Shown: positions 44,464 to 53,509 of the stretch, piece after piece
Layout: each line of letters opens with the position of its first letter
How positions within the stretch are numbered: position 1 is the stretch's first letter
From: Aliikangiella sp. G2MR2-5
GTDB lineage: Bacteria; Pseudomonadota; Gammaproteobacteria; Enterobacterales; Kangiellaceae
NCBI RefSeq assembly: GCF_015687155.1
Contig: NZ_JADPQF010000008.1
Span: 62,001 to 126,000 of the forward strand
Length of the DNA stretch: 64,000 nucleotides
Reading direction: 5' to 3'
Made by a program: the position numbers and the translations under genes
The notes under the pieces: model-generated
Databases searched by the model: none
What the model was told of the DNA's origin: nothing
What the model saw: only the letters and a program-made list of their open reading frames with translations

Positions 44464-45002
44464 TTCATTTAGTTTTAGGTGGAGCTCGAAGCGGCAAGAG
44501 TCGTTTTGCCGAAGCAACCATTAAAAAAACTGCTGAAGAGTCAAACAAGCGCGTAACCTACATTGCAACAGCCTCTGCCGGTGATGACGAGATGAGAGTG
44601 CGAATAGAACGTCACAAAAGTCAACGTCCGAATGACTGGAGACTGATCGAAGAGCCGTTAAAAGTTGCCGAGGTTATTCGTTCGTGCTCGCACAACGATT
44701 TGCTCTTGATTGACTGTTTGACGTTATGGTTGAGTAACTGGTTGTGTGAAGGCTCTCTGGATGATTTTGAAGAAGCAAAACGTTCACTGCTCGCATCTTT
44801 GAAGTCGACTGAAGCAGGTGTGGTTCTTGTATCCAATGAAGTAGGAAGTGGCATTGTTCCTCTGGGCGAACTAAGTCGTGATTTTGTCGATCAGGCTGGC
44901 TGGTTAAATCAGGCTATTGCTGCAATGGCAGATAAAGTGAGTTTAATTGTCGCCGGGTGCGAAGTTCCACTGCAACCTTTTGAACAAGCCAAGATAAATT
45001 AA
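44460..45002 (+). CDS. cobU: Adenosylcobinamide kinase/guanylyltransferase CobU
   Basis: A 180-residue protein, the length of Salmonella CobU. It phosphorylates adenosylcobinamide and transfers GMP to it. Visible are Walker A LVLGGARSGKSRFAE (about 4-18), TYIATASAGDDEMRVRIERH with the guanylylated His region, and Walker B-like DLLLIDCLTLWLSNWL. A bifunctional enzyme is expected. Overlaps cobS. Confidence 0.96.
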   Translation: MIHLVLGGARSGKSRFAEATIKKTAEESNKRVTYIATASAGDDEMRVRIERHKSQRPNDWRLIEEPLKVAEVIRSCSHNDLLLIDCLTLWLSNWLCEGSLDDFEEAKRSLLASLKSTEAGVVLVSNEVGSGIVPLGELSRDFVDQAGWLNQAIAAMADKVSLIVAGCEVPLQPFEQAKIN

Positions 45003-45034
45003 CTGTTTAATTTTTATAAGAATATTTACGAATA

Positions 45035-45691
45035 ATGAATACTGAAATTTTTCTCATTCGACACGGTGAACCTGTATTAACCGGAGCGTTGCTCGGTTCT
45101 ACTGATTCTCCATTAAGTCAGAATGGTTGGACGCAACTAGAGACGGCATTCAAAAATATCGAAGATATCGATTTACTTGTTAGTAGTCCTCTCAGTCGCT
45201 GTGCTGCTTTTGCTCAGTATTATGCTGATGAAAATAGTCAGTTACTGCATATAGAAGAAGATTGGAGAGAGTGTCATTTCGGTGACTGGGACGGGCAAAC
45301 CTACCAAAGTCTTCATCAAAAATATCCTCAAGAAGTTGCCCGTTTCTTTTCAGTACCTGCAGTTCAGACTCCGCCTCAAGGCGAAAGTTTGCTCGACTTT
45401 TGTCATCGTGTGGAAAACGCGCTTACATCATTATTGCAGTCTTACCAGGGAAAACGAATTGCGATTCTGACGCATGCGGGAATCATTCGAACATTGGTTG
45501 CCTGGTGTTTGAAAATGGATTACACACAAGGCACTCACCTTAGACGTTTTGCCGTTGATTATGCCAGTATGACCCATATTTCTATCTATCATGGTGATAA
45601 TCTGTTTCCTCAATTGCTGAATCTGAATCAGACTTTTGTGCAGGAAATCTACCCAAAAAGTGTTCCCGTTGTAGCCGAATTAGCGGACTAG
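45035..45691 (+). CDS. cobC: Histidine phosphatase, probable alpha-ribazole phosphatase CobC
   Basis: A 218-residue protein with the phosphoglycerate-mutase-fold motif LIRHGEPV (His 9), the conserved LVSSPLSRC and ECHFGDWDGQTY, and the second histidine in AILTHAGIIRTLV. In the cob operon it is expected to dephosphorylate alpha-ribazole-5'-phosphate. A second such gene is at 50844, so assignment between the two is uncertain. Confidence 0.85.
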   Translation: MNTEIFLIRHGEPVLTGALLGSTDSPLSQNGWTQLETAFKNIEDIDLLVSSPLSRCAAFAQYYADENSQLLHIEEDWRECHFGDWDGQTYQSLHQKYPQEVARFFSVPAVQTPPQGESLLDFCHRVENALTSLLQSYQGKRIAILTHAGIIRTLVAWCLKMDYTQGTHLRRFAVDYASMTHISIYHGDNLFPQLLNLNQTFVQEIYPKSVPVVAELAD

Positions 45692-45697
45692 TTGCTC

Positions 45698-47185
45698 ATG
45701 ATTTATTCCGGAAACAACTTGAAAGGTGCTTTGATGATTCAGGGCACAACTTCTGATGCAGGAAAAAGTATTTGTGTCGCGGGTTTGTGCCGAATATTGT
45801 ACCGACGGGGAATTTCGGTTGCGCCTTTTAAACCGCAAAATATGGCACTCAATAGCGCTGTTACCGCCTCCGGAGGCGAAATCGGTCGCGCTCAGGCACT
45901 GCAGGCAGTCGCCTGTGGATTAGAGCCTGCCACCGATTTTAATCCTGTTTTGCTTAAACCCAGTACTGATATGAAGTCTCAAGTGATTATTCACGGCAAG
46001 GCGGTAAGTCAGCTAGACGCAAAAACTTTCGGCAATATAAAAGCGCTGGCTTTTGAGCAGGTACTTGAATCTTATCGAAAGCTTAGAGAAAGCTATGATG
46101 TAGTTTTAATCGAAGGAGCAGGTAGTCCTGCAGAAATAAATTTAAGAGAAAATGACATCGCGAATATGGGGTTTGCAGAAGCGGTTGACTGTCCAGTAGT
46201 GCTTATTAGTGATATAGATCGTGGTGGCGTGTTTGCTCACCTAACGGGAACTGTTAATTTACTTTCGCCTTCTGAACAGGCGCGCATTAAAGGTTTTATT
46301 ATTAATAAATTTCGAGGACGATTGTCGTTATTGCAATCGGGGGTTGACTGGCTGGAAGAATATAGTCAAAGAAAAGTTTACGGTGTCGTTCCATACCTCA
46401 GTGACTTAAAGTTGGACGCGGAAGATGCTATTAACCCTGATAGCTTTCAAAAAAAGTCGACGATAAAAGTAAAGGTGCCGGTCTTAACCAGGATTAGTAA
46501 TCATACTGATTTTGACCCGCTCAAATGGCACGAACAAGTTGAATTTGAGTTTGTCAGACCCGGTGAAACTCTGCAAGGAGCCGATCTGATTATATTGCCT
46601 GGTAGTAAAAGTGTGATAGCAGATATGAAGCATGTGATCGCGCAAGGTTGGGATAAAGATATTGAGAAGCACCTTCGTTACGGCGGCAAGCTTTTGGGTA
46701 TTTGTGGTGGTTTCCAAATGCTGGGAAATTTAATAGAAGATGAAGAAAAGATTGAAAGCGAAATAACGCATTTTCCAGGTCTTCGACTTTTAGATTTTTC
46801 TACCCGTATGCAAGCAGAAAAACAATTGACCAACGTGAGTGGTGAGTGTCACTTACTCTCGGAAAAAGCGACTATCCGAGGTTATGAAATTCATTGCGGA
46901 GTCAGCCAAGGTAAGGCTCTGGCAAAACCATTTTGTCGTGTGCGTCAGAAAGATGGCGATTTTTATTCCGATGGTGTGATTTCCGAAGATGGACAAATTG
47001 CAGGTACTTATCTGCATGGTCTTTTTGAGCAAGCGGACACACTGCAGTTAATCCTCAAGTGGGTTAGCGGAGAAACTTTTGATGCCAAAAGTTGGAATGA
47101 TATTCGAGAGTCTGAGCTGGACCGTCTGGCTGATTGTTATGAAGAGTGTCTCGATCTGGATTCTCTATTCACCACGATAGCCTGA
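45698..47185 (+). CDS. cobQ: Cobyric acid synthase CobQ (CbiP)
   Basis: About 495 residues. It amidates four side chains of adenosylcobyrinic acid diamide. The ATP-binding start is LMIQGTTSDAGKSICVAGLC; FKPQNMALNSAVTASGGEIG and VLIEGAGSPAEINLRENDIA follow. The C-terminal glutamine amidotransferase has the catalytic Cys in LLGICGGFQMLGN and the His in GTYLHGLFE. The ATG at 45698 is the likely start. Its presence without ring-building genes suggests amidation or repair of imported incomplete corrinoids. Confidence 0.96.
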   Translation: MIYSGNNLKGALMIQGTTSDAGKSICVAGLCRILYRRGISVAPFKPQNMALNSAVTASGGEIGRAQALQAVACGLEPATDFNPVLLKPSTDMKSQVIIHGKAVSQLDAKTFGNIKALAFEQVLESYRKLRESYDVVLIEGAGSPAEINLRENDIANMGFAEAVDCPVVLISDIDRGGVFAHLTGTVNLLSPSEQARIKGFIINKFRGRLSLLQSGVDWLEEYSQRKVYGVVPYLSDLKLDAEDAINPDSFQKKSTIKVKVPVLTRISNHTDFDPLKWHEQVEFEFVRPGETLQGADLIILPGSKSVIADMKHVIAQGWDKDIEKHLRYGGKLLGICGGFQMLGNLIEDEEKIESEITHFPGLRLLDFSTRMQAEKQLTNVSGECHLLSEKATIRGYEIHCGVSQGKALAKPFCRVRQKDGDFYSDGVISEDGQIAGTYLHGLFEQADTLQLILKWVSGETFDAKSWNDIRESELDRLADCYEECLDLDSLFTTIA

Positions 47186-47222
47186 ACGATTAGAAATTTA
47201 GAAAACAGGATAGGAAATATTT

Positions 47223-47855
47223 ATGTCAGAAAATAGCCAACATGATAAAAGCCAGGAAAGTGCTGAACGCGAAGAGAAACATAAACGTAAGTCGCAAAAG
47301 CAAAAAGAAAAGGTCGACGCGAAAGTTGCCAAAGCGACCATAGAAAAAGGCGTGATGATAGTTGTTACCGGTAATGGCAAGGGGAAGACAACCTCAGGTT
47401 TTGGAACTGTTTGCCGTTGTGTAGGACACGGTTATAAGGCCGCAGTGGTTCAGTTTATCAAAGGCAAATGGGATTGTGGTGAAAGGGACCTGCTGGAAGG
47501 TCACGGTGTACCTTTTGCGGTGATGGGTACCGGGTTTACCTGGAATACTCAGGATAGAGCGGGTGATATTGCTGCAGCAGAAGCTGTTTGGACTGAGGCG
47601 AAAAAATTTTTAGCCGACCCACAATATCACCTTGTTTTACTCGACGAACTGACCTATATGCTTGGCTATGACTACCTCGATAAAGAAGAGGTTCTGTCGA
47701 CGATTGCTAATCGTCCAGAGAATCAGTCTGTTGTGGTGACTGGCCGCGGAGCTATTCGTGAGCTGAGAGATATGGCCGATACCGTGAGCGAAGTGAAAGA
47801 AGAAAAGCATGCATTTAAGGCCGGAATTAAGGCTCGTAAAGGAGTTGACTGGTGA
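47223..47855 (+). CDS. cobO: Cob(I)yrinic acid a,c-diamide adenosyltransferase CobO/BtuR
   Basis: A 210-residue protein with a highly charged 40-residue N-terminus, then Walker A-like MIVVTGNGKGKTTSGFGTVC, KAAVVQFIKGKWDCGERDLL, LVLLDELTYMLGYDYL and VVVTGRGAIRELRDMADTVS, the last forming the cobalamin cap. It adenosylates corrinoids for salvage. It overlaps btuF by 4 bp. A PduO-type enzyme at 38974 does the same chemistry by a different fold. Confidence 0.96.
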   Translation: MSENSQHDKSQESAEREEKHKRKSQKQKEKVDAKVAKATIEKGVMIVVTGNGKGKTTSGFGTVCRCVGHGYKAAVVQFIKGKWDCGERDLLEGHGVPFAVMGTGFTWNTQDRAGDIAAAEAVWTEAKKFLADPQYHLVLLDELTYMLGYDYLDKEEVLSTIANRPENQSVVVTGRGAIRELRDMADTVSEVKEEKHAFKAGIKARKGVDW

Positions 47856-48676
47856 GGATTTTCCTGGTTTGTTTTTGTCTGTTGTTAGCCACTAACGCTG
47901 TTGGTAAAGAAATAAAACGCATAGTAGCGTTATCGCCTCATTCGGTTGAAATGCTTTATGCAATTGGCGCTGGAGATAGAATCGTTGGAACAGTTGAACA
48001 TGCCGACTTTCCTGAAAAAGCAAAAGAAATTCCACGTATAGGCAACTACGTTGGAGTCAACATTGAAGAGCTGGTAGCGTTAAAACCAGATCTGGTGGTC
48101 GGTTGGAAAACAGGTAACAAGCAGTCCGATCTGAAAAAGATAGCATCTCTGGGGTTTGATCTGTTTTACACTCATCCGCTTTCTGTTGCTGAAGTAGGCG
48201 AAGACATGCTTCGTCTGGGTAAAAAAGTGGGTAAGGTAAATGAAGCGAACACTGCTGTCGAGAAAATGAATCGTCGCTATCAATCGATCAAACAGAGATT
48301 TTCTGATAAAGAGAAAGTCAGAGTCTTTTATCAGCTCTGGTATGACCCTATACGAACAGTTGGACCTGATAGCTGGGTAGAGGCGTTAATCGAAGACTGC
48401 AATGGAAAAAATATTTTTGACGATGCATCGACAGATTACCCAATTGTTTCTTTGGAAAGTGTGTTAGCAAAAAATCCACAAACAATTGTTATGGCGAGTC
48501 ACTCAGAGAAAGTTAAATCGAGACAAATGATCTGGGACAAGTGGAACAATATTTCTGCAGTCAAGCATGAGCAACTCTATGTAATCGACGGTTCCTTGTT
48601 GCTAAGAGCAAGTCCGAGAGCTTTAGATGGACTGGAAATGCTTTGCGGTTTGATTGATAAGGCTCGAACGTTTTGA
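47852..48676 (+). CDS. btuF: Periplasmic corrinoid-binding protein BtuF
   Basis: A 274-residue protein with a GTG start and a signal peptide 1-18 (LVCFCLLLATNAVGKE). It has the BtuF domain opening KRIVALSPHSVEMLYAIGAG, GTVEHADFPEKAKEIPRIGN and VNIEELVALKPDLVVGWK, and later VRVFYQLWYDPIRTVGPDSW. It delivers corrinoids to BtuCD. Last gene of the riboswitch-1 operon, coupled to cobO. Compare the signal-less paralogue at 37969. Confidence 0.95.
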   Translation: MRIFLVCFCLLLATNAVGKEIKRIVALSPHSVEMLYAIGAGDRIVGTVEHADFPEKAKEIPRIGNYVGVNIEELVALKPDLVVGWKTGNKQSDLKKIASLGFDLFYTHPLSVAEVGEDMLRLGKKVGKVNEANTAVEKMNRRYQSIKQRFSDKEKVRVFYQLWYDPIRTVGPDSWVEALIEDCNGKNIFDDASTDYPIVSLESVLAKNPQTIVMASHSEKVKSRQMIWDKWNNISAVKHEQLYVIDGSLLLRASPRALDGLEMLCGLIDKARTF

Positions 48677-48984
48677 ATGAGCAATATTAAAAAGAATTCT
48701 TGTGGTAACTGGAAATTAGTTGCTATTAAAGAATGTATTGTCGCTCCGGGTTAGTTTAATCGAGTTTGGAGCGAAGTACTTTTGGGGAAGTTAAGGCAAG
48801 GCGGTTCGAGTAAGAATCGAACTAGTAATGGGAAGTGAGCGAAAATCTCACACTGCCCCCGCAACGGTGATAGTGTTTACCGCACTTCAGTCCGGATACC
48901 AGCCTGCTTTATTTTTTTGGGAAGACTATAACTCGTCTTCATTTTAAGACACGGTGGGTGTCAGAATATTTAGGTAAAAATGTA
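48677..48984. other. Leader region of the btuB operon
   Basis: No gene seen. 48677-48794 should hold the btuB promoter and is otherwise featureless. 48795-48911 is the second cobalamin riboswitch, followed by 73 bp to the btuB start. Confidence 0.6.
48795..48911 (+). promoter_or_regulatory. Cobalamin riboswitch 2 (before btuB operon)
   Basis: It shows the core landmarks GGCGGTTC, TAATGGGAAGTGA, CACTGCCCCCGCAACGGTGA (B12-box-like), CAGTCCGGATACCAGCCTGC. It is shorter and more standard than riboswitch 1. It lies 73 bp upstream of btuB and probably blocks its translation when cobalamin is bound. Confidence 0.95.
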
Positions 48985-50772
48985 ATGAAAACAAATCTAG
49001 TTGCAGCTTCAGTGATTGCTGCTATCTCTACCTGCTCGGTAAATCTTAAAGCCGATGAAACTCTTGTCGTAACCGCTAACCGCATTCAGCAAAATGCTAA
49101 TGAAGTGCTTGCCGATATTGAAATTATCAACCGCTCCGATATAGAAAAAATTCGTCCAAGAACTTTGGTTGATTTGCTCGAAACGGTTGCCGGAATCGAC
49201 GTCGTCAAACGTGGTGGCCATGGGCAAAATTCTTCGATGTTTGTACGCGGAACCAATTTCAATCAAACTCTCATATTAATTGATGGAATTCGTATTGGCT
49301 CGGCGACTCTTGGAGAGACGCCTCTTTCTGGAATTGCTGTTAATCAAATTGAAAGAGTAGAAATCATTAAAGGCGCACGCGCAGCCGTTTGGGGAAGCGA
49401 TGCGATCGGTGGCGTAATCCAGATCTTTACTCGCCGATTCGATTCCGGCGATTATCAGCTTTCTGCCGAAGTGGGAAGTAACAGTTCCGAGGCAAGAACA
49501 TTGGCGGCCGGATTTGGTGGCGAAAACTTTGCGCATACTTTCTCCTACGCAATGAAGTCTAGCGATGGTATTGACGCCAGAGTGGAGGGGGATGAAGATG
49601 AAGACGGTTCAGCTAACGAATCCTATGCGATAAATGGTGATTACCTTTTTGGCGACGCCGGCGAGTTGAAATGGTTGATTCAGAATGATCGCTCCTATTC
49701 GGAGTTTGATACCAGTTGGGGAGGGGATAAAACGCGAAGCGATAATGAACTGGCAAGTTTGCGTTATGCGTTAAATATTTCTGGGTGGTCAACCAGTTTT
49801 ACACTGGCTTCAAGTAAAGATAAATCTTCTACTTTCGACCAGTCAACCGGCAACGACGAGTCCAGTTTGTTCGTTACCAATAAGAAGCAGGCCAGCGTTT
49901 TAACCACTACTAAGTTATCTGAAAAATTTAACTTGGTTGTTGGTTATGACTGGTATCAGGACGATATCAGCGAAACGACAACAGCTTTTCCGGTAGAAGA
50001 ACGTGATACCAACAGCTATATGGCTGGTACAAATTACATTGGTGACGATTGGCTATTTGATCTGGTCGCAAGACACGATGATATCGATGGCGTTGATTCC
50101 CGAATTTCGACAAATGCGGCTATCGGTTATCAGTTGGATGAATCTCAGCGTTTAAGCCTGAATTTTAGTCAAGGATTTAAGGCTCCGTCATTTAACGATC
50201 TTTATTCTCCGTTTGGCGGCAACCCTGATTTGAAGTTTGAAACTTCTGATAATTATGAGTTGGTTTACAAGGGGGTATTTGACGCTCTTTCCGTAACATC
50301 AACGTTTTATCGCTCTGATATCGATAATTTGATCCAATGGGCACCTACCGATGGTATTTGGGCGCCGGAAAATGTTGGTCAGGTAAAAATTAGCGGTGCC
50401 ACTTTTGATCTGAACTATCGAGTTGAGCAGTTTACTCATGGATTTAATGTGAGTGTTACTGAGCCGGAAGATAAGGCCTCTGGTGAAAGATTGATTCGCA
50501 GAGCCAAACTTCAAGCAAACTATGAGATTGTTTACGATAGCGATAACTGGCAATGGGGAGTTCAGGTGAATCATGCGGGTAATCGAGTTGATAGTGGAGA
50601 AAAGCTGTCTTCATATACCAAACTGAACCTTACTACCTCTTATCGTTTTAACGAAAAGTTACGTATGCAGCTAAAAATCAATGACTTAACTGAAGAAGAG
50701 CCAGTTCAAGTTTCGGGTTATAATCCACTTGAACAGGAGATTTTCCTTTCGGTTACTTACCAAAATTTTTAG
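48985..50772 (+). CDS. btuB: TonB-dependent outer-membrane cobalamin receptor BtuB
   Basis: About 595 residues with a signal peptide 1-23 ending LKADE. The TonB box DETLVVTANR directly follows, nearly identical to E. coli BtuB's. The plug domain shows IRPRTLVDLLETVAGIDVVK, FVRGTNFNQTLILIDGIRIG and IERVEIIKGARAAVWGSDAI. The C-terminal strand ends in phenylalanine (FLSVTYQNF). The ATG at 48985 fits the signal peptide better than the GTG at 48958. First gene of the second riboswitch operon, but a terminator follows. Confidence 0.96.
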   Translation: MKTNLVAASVIAAISTCSVNLKADETLVVTANRIQQNANEVLADIEIINRSDIEKIRPRTLVDLLETVAGIDVVKRGGHGQNSSMFVRGTNFNQTLILIDGIRIGSATLGETPLSGIAVNQIERVEIIKGARAAVWGSDAIGGVIQIFTRRFDSGDYQLSAEVGSNSSEARTLAAGFGGENFAHTFSYAMKSSDGIDARVEGDEDEDGSANESYAINGDYLFGDAGELKWLIQNDRSYSEFDTSWGGDKTRSDNELASLRYALNISGWSTSFTLASSKDKSSTFDQSTGNDESSLFVTNKKQASVLTTTKLSEKFNLVVGYDWYQDDISETTTAFPVEERDTNSYMAGTNYIGDDWLFDLVARHDDIDGVDSRISTNAAIGYQLDESQRLSLNFSQGFKAPSFNDLYSPFGGNPDLKFETSDNYELVYKGVFDALSVTSTFYRSDIDNLIQWAPTDGIWAPENVGQVKISGATFDLNYRVEQFTHGFNVSVTEPEDKASGERLIRRAKLQANYEIVYDSDNWQWGVQVNHAGNRVDSGEKLSSYTKLNLTTSYRFNEKLRMQLKINDLTEEEPVQVSGYNPLEQEIFLSVTYQNF

Positions 50773-50786
50773 TTTGTCGATTAAGG

Positions 50787-50818
50787 AAAGAAGGGCGTAA
50801 ACCTATGCCCTTCTTTTT
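50787..50818 (+). terminator. Rho-independent terminator after btuB
   Basis: AAAGAAGGGC/GCCCTTCTTT (50787-50796 with 50807-50816), 10-nt loop, followed by further Ts. It would separate btuB from cobC2 or act as a partial terminator reducing downstream expression. Confidence 0.88.
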
Positions 50819-50843
50819 ATAAAGCAGGATTAGCTCATTTAAA

Positions 50844-51437
50844 ATGTCATTGATTACTCGATTTTTTGTCGCACGACACGGTGAGACCGAATGGAACCAG
50901 TACAAGCGTCTCCAAGGACGACTGGATAGTCCACTTACTGTGGCTGGACAGAGTCAGGCTAGAAATATTGCCAGACAACTGGCAGATTCAAGAATCGAAC
51001 TTATCGTCAGTTCAACATTAGGTAGAGCGGTCCATACTGCAAAAATATGTCAGCAAGAACTGGCGCAGCAATGGATTCAGGATGAGCAATTGGTTGAAAG
51101 AGATTTTGGCGATTGGCAGTCGAGTTTTTTTGATGATTTAGCAGACCAAGTCTTATTTGAATCAGTTTTTTTTCGAGTGACTGAGGATAGTCCTCCCAAC
51201 GGCGAATCGGGGATTGATTGTGGTGCAAGAATAGAAAATGCGCTCCAGCGGTTAGCCGTCACCAACGTTGAAAAAAGAATTTTGGTTGTTACCCACGGGG
51301 ATGCGATCCGTTGTTTAATGGATCGACTGCACGCACAGGGACAATGTGATGCTTACAGCCAGTATGGAAACGGTAGAATTTTTTATTTGCAGTTTTGCCA
51401 CCATCAGCAAGTTTTAAAATTAGTCGATACAGAATAA
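50844..51437 (+). CDS. Second histidine phosphatase, CobC-like
   Basis: A 197-residue protein. It has FVARHGETEWNQYKRLQGRL (catalytic His, PGM signature), IVSSTLGRAVHTAKI, ERDFGDWQSS and LVVTHGDAIRCLM. The N-terminus is closer to classic phosphoglycerate-mutase-like phosphatases than the one at 45035. In context it may be the alpha-ribazole phosphatase, with the other acting on a different phosphate, or the two may be redundant. It is followed 5 bp later by cbiB. Confidence 0.85.
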   Translation: MSLITRFFVARHGETEWNQYKRLQGRLDSPLTVAGQSQARNIARQLADSRIELIVSSTLGRAVHTAKICQQELAQQWIQDEQLVERDFGDWQSSFFDDLADQVLFESVFFRVTEDSPPNGESGIDCGARIENALQRLAVTNVEKRILVVTHGDAIRCLMDRLHAQGQCDAYSQYGNGRIFYLQFCHHQQVLKLVDTE

Positions 51438-51441
51438 TTTG

Positions 51442-52398
51442 ATGATTATTTTTATTATACCGGCTCTTGCCTTACTACTCGACAGAATATTAGGAGAACC
51501 CCGAAAGTATCATCCTTTAGTGGGATTCGGAATACTGGCTAGTAAACTAGAGAAGAATCTTAATAAAGAGGCAAAAAACACCAGGCTAAAGCGTGCTTCG
51601 GGAATCTTCGCCTGGGGAATTTTATGTCTTCCACTTCCATTAGTAGCCTATTTTTTACAGCTTTATTTGTTTATGTTCAGTGAACTTATTGGAGTGATTT
51701 TTTCATCAGTCTTGCTCTATCTGGCGATCGGCATGAATAGTTTGAACGAACACGCGATGGCAGTCTATTCGCGTTTATCTGAAGACAATATTGATGGTGC
51801 AAGAAAAGCGGTGTCTATGATGGTCAGTCGAAAATGTGAAGCTTTGCAGTCAGAGGAAATATCAAGAGCGACGATTGAATCCGTTTTGGAAAACGGACAC
51901 GATGCGGTTATCGGGTCGCTATTCTGGTTTATGATTGGTGGTGTTCCGTTGGTTATTTTGCATCGACTGGTTAATACTCTGGATGCCATGTGGGGCTATC
52001 GTAATAGTCGCTTCAAATCTTTTGGCTGGTTTGCCGCTAAATTTGATGACCTGATGGGCTGGCCTTCGGCTAAGTTAACTGCCATGCTCTATCTTGTGGC
52101 TGGAAAAGTAAGACATCTTAAATTTTTTATCAGACTGGCAGCTGTTCAGGCACGCCAGTACAAAAGTCTTAACGGTGGCTGGGCAATGTCGGCTGGTGCA
52201 TCGGCGCTAAATATTTGTCTTGGTGGTAATGCCGTTTATCATGGCAAAGAGATAATGTCTCCTGCTTTGGGCAGGGGGGACAATCCCGTGGTCCTGCATA
52301 TTAAAAAAGCTTGTAAGCTGGTCGAGAAAGCAGCATGGTTGTCTGCTTTTTTATGCTTTGTATACGGAGTTGCCGGAGGTTCCTTACTGTGGCACTAA
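51442..52398 (+). CDS. cbiB: Adenosylcobinamide-phosphate synthase CbiB/CobD
   Basis: A 318-residue inner-membrane protein. It attaches (R)-1-amino-2-propanol phosphate to adenosylcobyric acid. Signatures are LLLDRILGEPRKYHPLVGFG at the N-terminus, AVSMMVSRKCEALQSEEISR, ATIESVLENGHDAVIGSLFW, NTLDAMWGYRNSRFKSFGWF and FDDLMGWPSAKLTA. It overlaps the decarboxylase gene by 10 bp; together the two make the aminopropanol arm. Confidence 0.95.
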   Translation: MIIFIIPALALLLDRILGEPRKYHPLVGFGILASKLEKNLNKEAKNTRLKRASGIFAWGILCLPLPLVAYFLQLYLFMFSELIGVIFSSVLLYLAIGMNSLNEHAMAVYSRLSEDNIDGARKAVSMMVSRKCEALQSEEISRATIESVLENGHDAVIGSLFWFMIGGVPLVILHRLVNTLDAMWGYRNSRFKSFGWFAAKFDDLMGWPSAKLTAMLYLVAGKVRHLKFFIRLAAVQARQYKSLNGGWAMSAGASALNICLGGNAVYHGKEIMSPALGRGDNPVVLHIKKACKLVEKAAWLSAFLCFVYGVAGGSLLWH

Positions 52399-53408
52399 CA
52401 CATGGAGGTCAACTCTCCAATGTAGCAGCCGCTTTCGGGCTTGATGAGGAAGGTTGGCTGGATTTATCTACCGGAATAAGCCCTTATCCGTTTCCTTATC
52501 CTGAGCCAATTCCTTCAATTGCGGATAATCTATTCCGGGATCTGCCTCAGGTAAGCGCCGAGTTTTGTTTCGCAGCCTCCAATTACTATGGTACAAAAGA
52601 CTTGCTGGTAACTGCCGGCAGCCAGCCTGTCATAGCTGCTTTGCCATCGTTGTTGCTTGATGAAAATTCATCGGCTCGAATCTTTATTCCTGAAATTGGT
52701 TACAAGGAGCACGAATTCGCCTGGAAAAAAGCGTCTGTCGAAGTCTGTTTTTATCGATCGCTTCCTTCTATTGAACAACTTCAGGAAAAAGACCTGGTGC
52801 TCGTTATTAATCCTAATAATCCGGGATGTGACTTCTATGAACCGGAACTGTTGGAAGAGTATCTGCGGAGACTTGGTAAGCTAAACGGCAAACTCATTGT
52901 TGATGAAGCATTTATTGATGCCCGAGTGGAAGAGGGACATTCCATGATTCGTGCGCATATGCCAGAGGCGCTAGTCGTATTACGCTCCGTCGGAAAGTTT
53001 TTTGGACTGGCCGGTCTGCGCGTCGGGTTTGTCGCGGCAAACCGAAGCTTACTGCAAAAAATTAACGAGTTACTTGGTCCATGGTCGGTCAATGGCCCTG
53101 CATTGAAAATTTGTGAGCTGGCACTTACCAATCGAGAATGGCAAGTGTCTCAGCGAAAACGAATTAGGACGCAGAGAGAAAAGTTAATTGCTATCCTGAC
53201 TCAATATTTTGCATCAGAAAATATTCGCCATGGAGAGTTATTTGTTACTGTGAAAATGGAAGTTGATAAGGCAGCCTGGATCTTTGAGGCTCTTGCGAAA
53301 CAAAAAATATATATTCGGTTATGTGATGAAAAGGACTGTGTTCGATTTGGACTGGCAACCGATGTTGAGTTACAACGTTTGGAGAAAGCGCTAAGCGATA
53401 TTGGCTGA
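52389..53408 (+). CDS. cobD: L-threonine-O-3-phosphate decarboxylase CobD (CobC-type aminotransferase fold)
   Basis: About 339 residues from the GTG at 52389, where the sequence reads ALTHGGQLSNVAAAFG and WLDLSTGISPYPFP, typical for the family; the 52335 start adds residues that encode CbiB in another frame. Class I/II PLP enzyme: the cofactor lysine is in VLRSVGKFFGLAGLRVGFVA, and NPNNPGCDF and KLIVDEAFID are family motifs. It decarboxylates threonine phosphate to aminopropanol phosphate for CbiB. Confidence 0.94.
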   Translation: MALTHGGQLSNVAAAFGLDEEGWLDLSTGISPYPFPYPEPIPSIADNLFRDLPQVSAEFCFAASNYYGTKDLLVTAGSQPVIAALPSLLLDENSSARIFIPEIGYKEHEFAWKKASVEVCFYRSLPSIEQLQEKDLVLVINPNNPGCDFYEPELLEEYLRRLGKLNGKLIVDEAFIDARVEEGHSMIRAHMPEALVVLRSVGKFFGLAGLRVGFVAANRSLLQKINELLGPWSVNGPALKICELALTNREWQVSQRKRIRTQREKLIAILTQYFASENIRHGELFVTVKMEVDKAAWIFEALAKQKIYIRLCDEKDCVRFGLATDVELQRLEKALSDIG

Positions 53409-53509
53409 TTTGTTGATTACTCGGGAACAGTACCTGCGGAAGAAACAGTTATAAACTGACTGAATAATAGTGTCGGGAAAAGAAAAGCATAAAAAATGTA
53501 GAGAAAATT

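Noticed and set aside
52335-52388. Upstream start of the threonine-phosphate decarboxylase
   Set aside because: These codons lie inside cbiB and are not family-like; the GTG at 52389 gives the expected N-terminus.
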